Positions 16,694 through 25,146 are shown, numbered from the stretch's first letter. The stretch is DNA of 64,000 bases from Saccharopolyspora ipomoeae (GCF_029952525.1 NZ_JASAOF010000010.1:1-64000), one strand, 5' to 3'. A program made the numbers and translations. The notes: a model not told the origin generated them from the letters alone.

Positions 16694-17716
16694 GTGCAGG
16701 AACAGCAACTTCGCGTCGGGCTCATCGGCGCGGGCAAGATGGGCGCCGATCACGCGCTGCGGATCCACGAGCGCATCAGCGGTGCGCGGCTGGCCGCGGT
16801 CGCCGACCCCGACCTGGACCGGGCGCAGCAGGTCGCGGGCGGCTTCGGCGCCCGCGCCACCGCCGACGCCTTCGAGGTGGTCGACGACTCCGCCGTGGAC
16901 GCCCTGGTGATCGCCTCGCCCGGCTCGGTGCACGAGCCGCTGCTGCTCGCGGCCATCGAGCGCGGTGTGCCGGTGCTGTGCGAGAAGCCGCTGACGCCGG
17001 ACGCGAAGTCCTCGCTGCGCGTGGTGGAAGCCGAGGAGGCCCGCGGGAAGCACCTGGTGCAGGTCGGGTTCATGCGCCGCTTCGACGCCGAGTACGCCGA
17101 GCTCAAGCGGCTGCTCGACGCGGGTGAGCTGGGCGCACCGCTGATGCTGCACTGCGTGCACCGCAACGCCGCGACACCGCCCGGGTTCACCAGCGAGATG
17201 ATGATCTACGACTCGGTGGTGCACGAGTTCGACACCGCCCGCTGGTTGCTCGGCAGCGAGATCGCGGCGGTCACCGTCCGCGCTCCGCGGTCGAGTTCCG
17301 CGGCCCCGGACGGGCTGCTGGACCCGCAGGTGGTCACCGTGGAAACCACTTCGGGCGCACTGGTCGACGTCGAGATCTTCGTCAACTGCGGCTTCGGCTA
17401 CCAGGTCCGCTGCGAGGCCGTCGGGGAGCGGGGCACCGCCCTCATCGGCGCCGACGGCGGCCCGCTGGTCCACCGCTCCGGGAACTGGGGCGGCACGATC
17501 AGCGACGACTTCCGCGACCGCTTCGGCGCCGCCTTCGACCGCGAGTTCCAGCGCTGGGCCGACGCGGCCCGGCACGGCCGCACCGACCCCACCGCGGCCA
17601 CCACCTGGGACGGCTACGCCGCGGCCGCCGCCTGCGAAGCGGGCGTGCGAGCCCAAACCACCGCCACCAGGGCGGAAGTCGACCTCGCCGAGCGCCCCGA
17701 CTTCTACGCCCGCTGA
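16694..17716 (+). CDS. iolG: myo-Inositol 2-dehydrogenase (Gfo/Idh/MocA family)
   Basis: The 340-residue NAD-dependent enzyme oxidises inositol to scyllo-inosose, the entry step of the pathway. It shows the Rossmann motif GLIGAGKMGADHA near residue 9, the conserved CEKPLTPD lysine motif near 97, and the catalytic D/H pair in MIYDSVVHEFDTARWLLG near 175. It starts with GTG after GAGGAAGGG. It is the last gene of the second inositol unit. Confidence 0.92.
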   Translation: MQEQQLRVGLIGAGKMGADHALRIHERISGARLAAVADPDLDRAQQVAGGFGARATADAFEVVDDSAVDALVIASPGSVHEPLLLAAIERGVPVLCEKPLTPDAKSSLRVVEAEEARGKHLVQVGFMRRFDAEYAELKRLLDAGELGAPLMLHCVHRNAATPPGFTSEMMIYDSVVHEFDTARWLLGSEIAAVTVRAPRSSSAAPDGLLDPQVVTVETTSGALVDVEIFVNCGFGYQVRCEAVGERGTALIGADGGPLVHRSGNWGGTISDDFRDRFGAAFDREFQRWADAARHGRTDPTAATTWDGYAAAAACEAGVRAQTTATRAEVDLAERPDFYAR

Positions 17717-17730
17717 CCCGACACCCCGCT

Positions 17731-17758
17731 CCCGTCACCTACGTCGGGACGTGAGGTG
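17731..17758 (+). terminator. Possible weak terminator after iolG
   Basis: CACCTACGTC and GACGTGAGGTG form an imperfect stem about 20 bp after the iolG stop, between convergent genes. The pairing is interrupted. Confidence 0.35.
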
Positions 17759-17799
17759 GTCGCGGTGGAACCCGCCCTCGGTGCGAGAGGGGACCGAGG

Positions 17800-18681
17800 T
17801 CAGCGGGTGATCGTGCGGAGCAGGGCGGAGTGGTCGAGGTCGCCGTCGCCCGCGCGGACCACGCGGTCGAACTGGGCGAGCAGCAGGTCGACGACGTCGG
17901 AGGGGGCTCCGGCGTCGTCGGCCGCGTCGCGGGCGAAGACGAGGTCCTTGAGCTGGTTGCGGGCGCTGCCGCCGCCGCTGTAGTCACCGCTGAGCCAGCG
18001 CTCGGCCTTCTGCCGCAGCACTTCCGAGCCGGCCAGCCCGTCGCCCAGCGCGGTCAGCAGGTCGGCCCTGGACAAGCCGTGCAGTTCCGCCAAGGTCAGC
18101 GCCTCGCAGAGCGCGGCGATCGTTCCGGCGACCACGATCTGGTTGCACGCCTTGGCGAGTTGACCGGACCCGGTCCCGCCCATCCGCACCGCGGTTCGCG
18201 CCACGGCGTCGAACACCGGCGCCAGCGATTCCACCGCGGACTCGTCGCCGCCGATCATCAGGCTCAGCTCACCGCGTTCTGCGCCGGGCACACCACCGCT
18301 CATCGGTGCGTCCACGACCCGCACGCCGTGCTCCGCGGCGAGGCGAGCGGCGAACTCGCGCACCGCCACCGGGGAGACGGTGCCGTGCACGACCAGTACC
18401 GGTCGCGTGACGTCGCGGGCGCGCCACCCCGCGAGCAGCCCTCCGGGGCCCGGGAGCAGGGCTTCGACCTGCGGCAGGTCCGGCAGCACGGTGAGCACGA
18501 CGTCGACAGCGGCCTCGGCGGGCGTCGTGGCCTGCCGGGCGCCGAGCGAGACGACCCGCTCGGCGCGTTCCGGCGTCCGGTTCCACACCGTCAGCGAGCC
18601 CAGTTCGCGGATCAGGTTCGCCGCCATCGGTTCGCCCATCGGGCCGAGCCCGAGCAGCGACACCTCGTCGGACGGAGTCAT
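17800..18681 (-). CDS. 3-Hydroxyisobutyrate dehydrogenase-family oxidoreductase
   Basis: The 293-residue protein has an N-terminal Rossmann domain (SLLGLGPMGEPMAANLI near residue 8), the substrate motif DAPMSGGVPGAERGELSLMIGG near 120, and the catalytic lysine motif GSGQLAKACNQIVVAG near 168. Members oxidise beta-hydroxy acids such as tartronate, threonate or erythronate. ATG at 18681 overlaps the stop of the upstream gene. It is cotranscribed with the SAF-domain oxidoreductase, so both probably serve one unknown sugar-acid or polyol route. Confidence 0.85.
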   Translation of the reverse strand: MTPSDEVSLLGLGPMGEPMAANLIRELGSLTVWNRTPERAERVVSLGARQATTPAEAAVDVVLTVLPDLPQVEALLPGPGGLLAGWRARDVTRPVLVVHGTVSPVAVREFAARLAAEHGVRVVDAPMSGGVPGAERGELSLMIGGDESAVESLAPVFDAVARTAVRMGGTGSGQLAKACNQIVVAGTIAALCEALTLAELHGLSRADLLTALGDGLAGSEVLRQKAERWLSGDYSGGGSARNQLKDLVFARDAADDAGAPSDVVDLLLAQFDRVVRAGDGDLDHSALLRTITR

Positions 18682-20015
18682 CGGCCCAGCAGCTCCACGG
18701 TCTCCCGGCGCAGTTCCAGCACCTGGTCGAACCGCTCGTCGAGCTCGACGTCGGCCACGGTCGGGGTCGCCCCCTTCGGGATGTCGCGACGCAGCCGCAC
18801 GTGGTGGGCCAGCGCGATCGGCAGCGCGCCGCGTTCGACCGACTCGCGCGCCGAGATGAGCTTGCCCCACACCGAGTAACCGCCCTCGCCGTCGAGCTCG
18901 TCACCCGCGCGCAGGTCCTTCTTCGCGGTGGCGACCACGTCGCCGAAGAACCCCTTGGGCGCGCCGGTCGGCACTCCGCGCAGCACGGCGTTGGCGATGG
19001 AGATCCCCAGTTCGAGGCCCACGTAGTGGTAGGGGCGGTAGAGCGCCGCGTAGCGCTGGGACGGGTCCGGGTGCCAGGGGTACTCGGAGAAGCAGCCGGA
19101 GACGTAGTCGTTGGTCGCCTTGACGACGACGAACACGCCTTCCTGCGTGTTGTGCGGAATCCACTCGCCGTCGCGGGTCACGCTCGACATCACGTCCACC
19201 GAGCCCTCGTGGGCGAGCACTCCTCCCGCCGCCTTCGGGCGGCAGACCGTGGCGATCTCCTCCAGGTCGCCGGGGGTGAAGGTCAGGCCGTCGTCCGAGG
19301 GGGTCAACCCGGCCGCGTTGGCGACGGCGGCCATCTCGATGGCGGCTTTCGTCCCGTCCCGGAACGCCGTGTGCATGTAGGGGTTGAGCTGGCCGGAATC
19401 GGTGAGCTCCCGGGAGAACTCCCAGTGCTCCCAGACGTTGTCGGGGTTCATCTCGTGGTAGTGGGGGAGGTACTTGGCTCCCTTGCCCGCGCACACCACG
19501 TCGAATCCGGAGGTGCGCGCCCAGTCCACGAGCTCCATGATCAGCGCGGGCTGGTCGCCGTAGGCCAGCGAGTACACCAGCCCGCGTTCGGCCGCGCGCT
19601 TGGCCAGGGCCGGACCGGCGAGCGCGTCGCCCTCGACCGTCACCATGATCACGTGCTGGCCGGAGTCGAAGGCGCGCAGGGCGTGCGCGGCACCGGCGAT
19701 CGGGTTGCCGGTGGCTTCCACGATCACGTCGATGTCCTCGCGGAAGAGCGCGGCGGCGTCGGCCACCACGGCCGTGCGGTCGCCGGAGAGCGCCTCGTCG
19801 ACGTCCGCGGTGACCGCGTCCTGCGGCCAGTCGACCAGCTTCAGCGCTTGCTGGGCCCGGTCCAGGTTGATGTCGGCGATGGCCGCGACCCGGATTCCCG
19901 GGGTGTTCCGGACCTGGGCGAGGAACATCGTGCCGTACCGGCCGGCGCCGATGACGCCGACGCGGATCGGGTTGCCGTCGTTCTCGCGGGCCAGCAGCAA
20001 ATCGTGCAAGTTCAC
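18678..20015 (-). CDS. Homoserine-dehydrogenase-like oxidoreductase with C-terminal SAF domain
   Basis: The 445-residue protein combines an NAD-binding domain (RVGVIGAGRYGTMFLAQV, VEATGNPIAGAAHALRAFDSGQHVIMV) with a large catalytic domain and an SAF domain at the C-terminus (about residues 355-435: DLRAGDELDGEGGYSVWGKLISA, ALPIALAHHVRLRRDIPKG). SAF domains occur in altronate dehydratase and sialic acid synthase and often bind sugars. GTG at 20015 follows GGGGAG with 6-nt spacing; the open frame extends upstream into the operator. The substrate is unknown. A LacI gene diverges from it. Confidence 0.82.
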   Translation of the reverse strand: MNLHDLLLARENDGNPIRVGVIGAGRYGTMFLAQVRNTPGIRVAAIADINLDRAQQALKLVDWPQDAVTADVDEALSGDRTAVVADAAALFREDIDVIVEATGNPIAGAAHALRAFDSGQHVIMVTVEGDALAGPALAKRAAERGLVYSLAYGDQPALIMELVDWARTSGFDVVCAGKGAKYLPHYHEMNPDNVWEHWEFSRELTDSGQLNPYMHTAFRDGTKAAIEMAAVANAAGLTPSDDGLTFTPGDLEEIATVCRPKAAGGVLAHEGSVDVMSSVTRDGEWIPHNTQEGVFVVVKATNDYVSGCFSEYPWHPDPSQRYAALYRPYHYVGLELGISIANAVLRGVPTGAPKGFFGDVVATAKKDLRAGDELDGEGGYSVWGKLISARESVERGALPIALAHHVRLRRDIPKGATPTVADVELDERFDQVLELRRETVELLGR

Positions 20016-20040
20016 CGGAAACTCCCCAGCTGATAGCATG

Positions 20041-20054
20041 TGGTAACGGTTCCA
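20041..20054. promoter_or_regulatory. LacI-type operator between the oxidoreductase and regulator genes
   Basis: TGGTAACGGTTCCA is an imperfect palindrome with a central CG and TGG/CCA ends, the shape of LacI/GalR-family operators. It lies 26 bp upstream of the SAF-domain oxidoreductase start. Confidence 0.65.
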
Positions 20055-20147
20055 GTTTTGTACCACCACGGTTTCCCGGGTGTCAACGGCTGGATGGGGA
20101 CCGGCGGCCGTGGACTAGGGTCCGAGCAGTCCTGTGGAGGAGGGGCG

Positions 20148-21164
20148 ATGAAGAAAGCGGCGACCATTCGCGACGTCGCCGGACGCGCGGGCGTGTCGGT
20201 TTCCGTGGTTTCCCGCGTCCTCAACGACACCGGGCCGGTGTCGGCGCCCAAGCGCGCCGCGGTGCTGGAAGCGGTGGAACAGCTCGGGTACCGGCCGAAG
20301 GCGGCCGCCCGCCAGCTCGGTCAGGACCGGCCCGACACGATCGGGCTGCTGCTCGCCGACCTCACCAACCCGTTCTTCGCCCGCCTCGCCGACCGCGTCG
20401 TCGCCGAAGCCCGATCTCGTGAGCTGCAGGTCGTGCTCATGACGACCCAGGAGGACCCGCACCTGGAGCAGCAGGCCCTGAACACGCTGCTGGACCGCTC
20501 GGTGGGCGGGGTGATCGGCACGCCCACCGGACACAACGTCGAGCACTGGGACAAGCTCGCGAACCTGGAGATGCCGGTGGTCTTCGTCGACCGCGCCATC
20601 GACGGGCTCGACCAGGTCGACGTCGTCAGCATCGAGAACGTCGAATCCGCTGCCACCGCGACCGGACACCTGCTCGACCGCGGGCATCGGCGCATCGGGC
20701 TCGTCCCGGGGCCGCTGGACACCACCACCGGGAGCGAACGCGTCCGCGGATACGAGCGAGCGCTGGCCGAACGCGGCGTCGATCTCGACGAGCGGCTGGT
20801 GCGGCCCGTCCCGTTCCGGGGCGAGACCGGTGCCGACGTGATGGCGCAGATGCTCGCCCTGGACGAACCGCCGACAGCGGTGGTCGTCGCCAACACGGCC
20901 CAGGTGCGAGCAGTGCTGCGGATGCTCACGCAGGCCCGGGTGTCGGTTCCGGACGAGCTCTCGGTGGTGGTCTTCGACGACAACCCGTGGACCGAGCTGA
21001 TCCGGCCACCGCTGACCGCCGTCCGCCAGCCCATCGACATGCTCGCGCTGCACTCGGTGGACCTGGTGCACGCGCGGATGCGGCAGAAGCTTCCGCCCGC
21101 CCCGCGCAGGGTGCGCGTGCCGGCGGAATTCCTGGAACGTTCGAGCACCGCAACACGCCGATGA
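20148..21164 (+). CDS. LacI-family transcriptional regulator
   Basis: The 338-residue protein has the N-terminal helix-turn-helix and hinge (residues 6-60: TIRDVAGRAGVSVSVVSRVLNDTGPVS, LEAVEQLGYRPKAAARQL) and the sensor domain (TIGLLLADLTNPFFARLADRV, HLLDRGHRRIGLVPGP, SVVVFDDNPWTELIRPPLTAVRQP). AGGAGGGG precedes the ATG. It diverges from the two oxidoreductases and probably represses them through the dyad at 20041. It resembles the LacI protein at 23578 closely along its whole length, suggesting paralogues. Confidence 0.9.
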   Translation: MKKAATIRDVAGRAGVSVSVVSRVLNDTGPVSAPKRAAVLEAVEQLGYRPKAAARQLGQDRPDTIGLLLADLTNPFFARLADRVVAEARSRELQVVLMTTQEDPHLEQQALNTLLDRSVGGVIGTPTGHNVEHWDKLANLEMPVVFVDRAIDGLDQVDVVSIENVESAATATGHLLDRGHRRIGLVPGPLDTTTGSERVRGYERALAERGVDLDERLVRPVPFRGETGADVMAQMLALDEPPTAVVVANTAQVRAVLRMLTQARVSVPDELSVVVFDDNPWTELIRPPLTAVRQPIDMLALHSVDLVHARMRQKLPPAPRRVRVPAEFLERSSTATRR

Positions 21165-21187
21165 GCATCGCCACCGAGAGGACCGCA

Positions 21188-21505
21188 ATGTCACGAGAAG
21201 TCGTCGTCACCGCCGTGTTCCACCCGGTCCCGGGGAAGCGGGACGAGCTGGAAACCGTTCTGAAATCGGTGATCCCGGACGTCCACGAGGAGCAGGGCTG
21301 CCTGCTCTACGCCCTGCACGAGGCACCGGGGGAGACGCTGGTGCTCATCGAGCGGTGGGAATCCCGGGAGCTGCTCGCCGCGCACCAGCGCGCCGACGCC
21401 GTCGCCCGGCTCAACGCCGAGGTCGTCGGCCTGCTCCAGTCGGCCCCGGACGTGGTGACGATGTCCGCCCTGCCCTGCGGGGACGAGGCCAAGGGCCGAC
21501 TCTGA
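21188..21505 (+). CDS. Antibiotic biosynthesis monooxygenase (ABM) fold protein
   Basis: The 105-residue ferredoxin-like alpha/beta-barrel protein has the ABM pattern: VVVTAVFHPVPGKRDELETVL, EEQGCLLYALHEAPGETLVLIERWESRELLAAHQ. Such proteins act as cofactor-free oxygenases, isomerases or small-molecule binding partners. ATG at 21188 follows GAGAGGA; an alternative ATG at 21161 overlaps the LacI stop (ATGA) and would add nine residues. It is probably cotranscribed with the LacI gene. Confidence 0.78.
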   Translation: MSREVVVTAVFHPVPGKRDELETVLKSVIPDVHEEQGCLLYALHEAPGETLVLIERWESRELLAAHQRADAVARLNAEVVGLLQSAPDVVTMSALPCGDEAKGRL

Positions 21506-21511
21506 TCCGGA

Positions 21512-21606
21512 CCTCCCGGGCGGCACGATTTCCATGGAACTCGTGGATCTGATTTCCATTGAAATCGGATTCCTGGTTTCCATTGAAATCGTGCCACCCC
21601 GGGACG
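21512..21606. repeat. Palindrome array between convergent genes (CCATKG cores, 24-bp period)
   Basis: Three copies of a short palindrome of the form TTTCCATKGAAA (cores at 21532-21537, 21556-21561 and 21580-21585) repeat every 24 bp. They are enclosed by an outer inverted repeat (CCCGGGCGGCACGATTT against AAATCGTGCCACCCCGGG). The array lies exactly between two convergent genes and may end transcription from both sides. Confidence 0.7.
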
Positions 21607-21607
21607 G

Positions 21608-21940
21608 TCAGGCGGGACGCCGGTGGGTGAGCCTCCACAGGCAGTACAGGCCGGTCGCGGCGGCGATCGGGCTGAGGGCCGGTTGGAGGACCAGGAGTCC
21701 GGCGGTGAGCCCGCACGAGGAGACGGCGAGCAACCGCCAGGTGCGCTGCTCGCGGTCGGTCGCGGCAGCCGTCGGCCGGGGTGCGGTGGCCGGTGCGGCC
21801 CGCAGCCCCAGGTAGACCTGGCAAGCCGCGGCGACGGTGAACACCAGCGCCCACACCCACGAGCCCTCGGACAACCGGAACCCGGCGAGCAGGAGGAAGC
21901 AGCCCGCGCCGATCGCGTACCCCGGTGTCATCGTCCTCAT
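21608..21940 (-). CDS. Small membrane protein of unknown function
   Basis: The 110-residue protein has about four hydrophobic segments (near residues 7-20, 27-45, 69-84 and 88-100), separated by an Ala/Pro-rich cytoplasmic or periplasmic loop. I do not recognise a family. Its start overlaps the stop of the NRAMP-like transporter by 4 bp (ATGA), so it is translationally coupled and may be an accessory subunit of that carrier. Confidence 0.7.
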   Translation of the reverse strand: MRTMTPGYAIGAGCFLLLAGFRLSEGSWVWALVFTVAAACQVYLGLRAAPATAPRPTAAATDREQRTWRLLAVSSCGLTAGLLVLQPALSPIAAATGLYCLWRLTHRRPA

Positions 21941-23379
21941 CGGACCAACCCCACGTACTGGGCCAGCGCGATCAGGCCGGCCACCAGCAGGACGAACGAG
22001 GACGCCGCGATGAGCGCCCGGCCGGCGCGGCCGATCCGGAAGCGCGCCGGGAGCACCCGCTTCTCCAGGACGAGCAGGCCGAAGCCGTAGGCGCCCACCG
22101 CGACCGTCCCGCCGACGATGTTGGCCGGGCTGATGAGCTTCACGAGATCACCGCCGGTGAGGATGAGCGCGATGCCGCCGACCAGCACGTAGCCGTACAC
22201 CCAGCGCCGCGTCCGAGCCACGCCACCGGAGTGCACGCGCTCGGACACCGCGGACAGCGACTCGTGCGTGGTGCGGGTGTAGACCTCCCAGATCGCGTAC
22301 ATCGTGCCCAGGAAGACCATGATGATCGCGACGATGTAGAAGTACTGGAAGACCGGGTGGATCACGCCCAGCACATCGCCCTGGTAGGTCAGGACGTCGT
22401 TGCCGCTGGGCACGTTGTGCGCGGCGCCGAGGATCTCCTTGCCGGTGATGATGAACGCGACCGCGGTCAGGGCCATCGTGGCGAAGCTGAGCACCACGTC
22501 GCCCAGCGGCGCGCGAGACCACCCCCGCGCGCGGCGGCGCTCCTCGTCGGTGTCGGGCAGCGACAGCGGCTCCACGACCGGGACGTCGTCCGCGCGGCCC
22601 GGCAGTCCCAGCGCGCCCCAGCGCTTCTCGCGCATCAGCCCGGCGTAGCCGATGTAGTCGTACATCCCGCCGCCGAGCCCGCCCATGAACACCACGGCTT
22701 CCACCCACGCCGACTCGGCGGCGATGTCCGGGTATTCGACGTGCACGAACGGTTCGTAGGCGAAGGGCTGCGGCACGAAGCCCGCGAGCACTTCCAGCCA
22801 CTGCGGATCGGCCGCGAACACCGCCACGACGACCAGGCTGACCTTGAGCGCGACGATGGCGATCTGCGCGCGTTCCAGCAGCGCGTACCAGCCGAACCAG
22901 GCGATCGCCGCAGCCAGCACGAGCAGCATCAGGCCCCAGGCGATGGCCGGACCACCGGCCACCCGGTTGAGGTATCCGCCGATCCCCGAGGCCAGGGCGC
23001 TGGCCACGAACGGGAACGACAGGACCGCGAGCGCGCCGATGAGCATCGGGAACCACCCGCGCGGTCCCGGGATCACCCGTGCCATGCCGCGCATCGGATG
23101 TTCCCCGGTGAGCACGATGTAGCGGTTGGAGGAGTAGATGACGGCCGCCTTGGCCACGGCTCCCACGACGACGACCCACAGCACCGCGAAGCCGAAGACC
23201 GCGCCCATCCGCGAGGCCAGCACGGTCTCCCCGCTGCCCACGGTCAGCGAGGCGATGATGGCCCCGGGGCCGAAGAACTTCACGATCGTCCCGAAGCTGA
23301 GCCGACGTTTGGCCAGTTCCGGGGGTACTTCCGGCAATCGCGCCTGCTCTGCGGGCAGACCGGCGTCCTGCGTGCTCAT
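21937..23379 (-). CDS. NRAMP-fold transporter lacking the metal-binding motifs
   Basis: The 480-residue, 11-12-segment inner-membrane carrier is related to NRAMP proteins: FFGPGAIIASLTVGSGETV aligns with helix 1, VLWVVVVGAVAKAA follows, and VVFMGGLGGGMYDYIGYAGLM aligns with helix 6. True Mn/Fe NRAMPs carry DPGN in helix 1 and MPH in helix 6. Here these positions read GSGE and GGG-like sequence, so a divalent metal substrate is doubtful. A LacI-type gene diverges from it across two operators, pointing to an organic substrate. The ATG at 23379 follows a GGAGGTGCGGAG sequence. Confidence 0.82.
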   Translation of the reverse strand: MSTQDAGLPAEQARLPEVPPELAKRRLSFGTIVKFFGPGAIIASLTVGSGETVLASRMGAVFGFAVLWVVVVGAVAKAAVIYSSNRYIVLTGEHPMRGMARVIPGPRGWFPMLIGALAVLSFPFVASALASGIGGYLNRVAGGPAIAWGLMLLVLAAAIAWFGWYALLERAQIAIVALKVSLVVVAVFAADPQWLEVLAGFVPQPFAYEPFVHVEYPDIAAESAWVEAVVFMGGLGGGMYDYIGYAGLMREKRWGALGLPGRADDVPVVEPLSLPDTDEERRRARGWSRAPLGDVVLSFATMALTAVAFIITGKEILGAAHNVPSGNDVLTYQGDVLGVIHPVFQYFYIVAIIMVFLGTMYAIWEVYTRTTHESLSAVSERVHSGGVARTRRWVYGYVLVGGIALILTGGDLVKLISPANIVGGTVAVGAYGFGLLVLEKRVLPARFRIGRAGRALIAASSFVLLVAGLIALAQYVGLVR

Positions 23380-23468
23380 CTCCGCACCTCCGCTGCGACG
23401 AATCCCGTTGCTGCCGAGGGCGGTCGGGTGACTCCGATGCCGTGCATGCTGACTCCTTCGTCAGTCAT

Positions 23469-23501
23469 GTATAACGTTATACTCCGAGTGCAACGTTGTA
23501 C
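23469..23501. promoter_or_regulatory. Paired LacI-type operators between the NRAMP-like and lacI-type genes
   Basis: GTATAACGTTATAC (23469-23482) is a perfect 14-bp palindrome with the LacI-type central CG. GTGCAACGTTGTAC (23488-23501) is a near-perfect second copy. The centres are 19 bp apart, about two helical turns. Confidence 0.8.
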
Positions 23502-23577
23502 TTTGTGTCATCCGGCCGCTGCGCTGTCAACCCATAGGCTGGCGCGAGCGGACCCGAACCCGACGAGAGAGGGGACC

Positions 23578-24600
23578 ATGGCGCGAGGTCGTGAACCCAC
23601 GGTCAAGGACGTGGCGGAGCACGCGGGCGTCTCGCCCGGTGTGGTCTCCCGCGTGGTCAACGCCAACGGCTCGGTGTCCGAACGGACCCGGGAACGGGTG
23701 CTCGCCTCCATCTCGGAGCTCGGCTACCGACCGCACAGCGCCGCGCGTGAACTGCGCACCCGCACCACCAACACGATCGGCCTGGTCCTGGCGGACGTCG
23801 CCAACCCGTTCTTCTCCCAGCTCGCGGATCACATCGTCCGGCACGCCGCGGACGCCGGGCTCGGGGTGCTGCTGACCACCACGCAGGAAGACCCGGCGAT
23901 GGAGCTCAAGAGCATCGAGCTGCTGCTGCAGAAGCGGGTGGGCGGGGTGATCGCGGCACCGGGCACCGAGAACGCCTCGGCGTGGCGGCACATGCGCGAG
24001 CTCGGCGTCGAGCTGACCTTCGTCGACCGGTTCATCGATCGCATCCCGGGCATCGACGTGGTCGGGATGGACAACGAGCACGCCGCGCACTCGGCGACCA
24101 CGGCGCTCGTCGAACGAGGGCACCGGCGGATCGCGCTGCTCAGCGGTCCGAGCACGACCTCGACCGGCCGCGAGCGCATCGCCGGTTACCGGCGCGCGTT
24201 GCGGGAACGCGGTGTCACCGAGGACGAGTCCCTGATCGTCGAGCTCGCCTTCCGCCACGTCGAGGCCGACTCGGCGCTGTCCGGAGTCCTCGCGTTGCCC
24301 GAACCGCCGACCGCCCTGATCGTCGGCAACACCGCTGTGTCGGCCAGCGTGGTCACGCACCTGCGCGCTGCGGGAATCTCGGTGCCGGAGGAACTCTCGG
24401 TCGTCGTGTTCCACGACGCCGAGTGGACGGCGCTGACCTCGCCGCCGTTGACGGTGGTCCGGCATCGCCTCGACGACCTGGCCAAGCACGCCGTGGAGAT
24501 GCTCAACACCCGGTTGAACTCGCCGGAGCGACTGCGGCGCAGGGAGAAGCGCCTCCCGAGCGAACTGGTGATCCGTCCCAGCATCGGTCCTGTCGCGTGA
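23578..24600 (+). CDS. LacI-family transcriptional regulator
   Basis: The 340-residue protein has the helix-turn-helix and hinge (VKDVAEHAGVSPGVVSRVVNANGSVS, SISELGYRPHSAAREL) and the ligand domain (TIGLVLADVANPFFSQLADHIV, ALVERGHRRIALLSGPSTTSTGRERI, ELSVVVFHDAEWTALTSPPLTVVRH). GAGAGAGGGG precedes the ATG at 23578; longer frames are not credible. It should bind the paired dyads at 23469-23501 and control both itself and the divergent transporter. It is a close paralogue of the LacI protein at 20148. Confidence 0.9.
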   Translation: MARGREPTVKDVAEHAGVSPGVVSRVVNANGSVSERTRERVLASISELGYRPHSAARELRTRTTNTIGLVLADVANPFFSQLADHIVRHAADAGLGVLLTTTQEDPAMELKSIELLLQKRVGGVIAAPGTENASAWRHMRELGVELTFVDRFIDRIPGIDVVGMDNEHAAHSATTALVERGHRRIALLSGPSTTSTGRERIAGYRRALRERGVTEDESLIVELAFRHVEADSALSGVLALPEPPTALIVGNTAVSASVVTHLRAAGISVPEELSVVVFHDAEWTALTSPPLTVVRHRLDDLAKHAVEMLNTRLNSPERLRRREKRLPSELVIRPSIGPVA

Positions 24601-24603
24601 CCT

Positions 24604-24640
24604 GGGGTGGGGAGGTTTTCATGAAAACTTCCCCACACCC
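24604..24640. terminator. Bidirectional hairpin between lacI-type and flavin reductase genes
   Basis: GGGTGGGGAGGTTTTC (24605-24620) pairs with GAAAACTTCCCCACACCC (24623-24640) around ATG-like loop bases. Reading from the left it has an A/T-rich upper stem. The core palindrome resembles the units of the array at 21512-21606 but is single. Confidence 0.65.
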
Positions 24641-24660
24641 ACGACAGGGGCGAGCGGGGT

Positions 24661-25146
24661 TCAGGTCGGTTCGGGGATGGTGAAGAAGGTGCCGTCGGCG
24701 AAGCCGAGGCAGGGGCCGGGGCGGAGGTCGAAGCGCTCGACCTTGCCGAGGAACAGCGTGTGGTCACCGCCGTCGTGCTCGGTCCACGGGGTGCACTCGA
24801 ACCAGGACGCCGTCTCCGCGAGCCGAGGTGCGTGACGGCCTTCGATCCAGGTCGGCTCGGTGTTGGGGCGGCCCGCGAAGTGCATCGCGAGGTCGCGCTG
24901 CTCGGCGGCCAGGACGTTGACCGCGAACGGCCGCCCGGCCAGCAGGGCGTGGGCGCGCACCGTGCGCTGCACGGCGATCAGCACCAGCGGCGGGTCCAGC
25001 GAGACGGAGGTGAACGAGTTGATCGTCAACCCGTGCCGCTTCACCTCGCCGTCGGCGAACCCGTCGAAGGTCACCACCGCCACACCGGTGGCGAACCGTC
25101 CCAAGCACCCGCGCAAGTCCTGCGTCTCGGCCGAGGCTGCGGTCAT
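24661..25146 (-). CDS. Flavin reductase, probable partner of the styrene monooxygenase-like enzyme
   Basis: The 161-residue protein is of the flavin-reductase-like split-barrel family (RGCLGRFATGVAVVTF, GLTINSFTSVSLDPPLVLIAVQ, PFAVNVLAAEQRDLAMHFAG, HTLFLGKVE). It supplies reduced FAD or FMN to two-component monooxygenases. It diverges from the StyA-like gene, the natural oxygenase partner, in the same intergenic region. Length and motifs fit StyB/HpaC-type reductases. Confidence 0.88.
   Translation of the reverse strand: MTAASAETQDLRGCLGRFATGVAVVTFDGFADGEVKRHGLTINSFTSVSLDPPLVLIAVQRTVRAHALLAGRPFAVNVLAAEQRDLAMHFAGRPNTEPTWIEGRHAPRLAETASWFECTPWTEHDGGDHTLFLGKVERFDLRPGPCLGFADGTFFTIPEPT

Noticed and set aside
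18269-18904. Second open frame overlapping the two oxidoreductase genes
   Set aside because: It lacks family motifs and is a frame-shifted shadow of the coding sequence.
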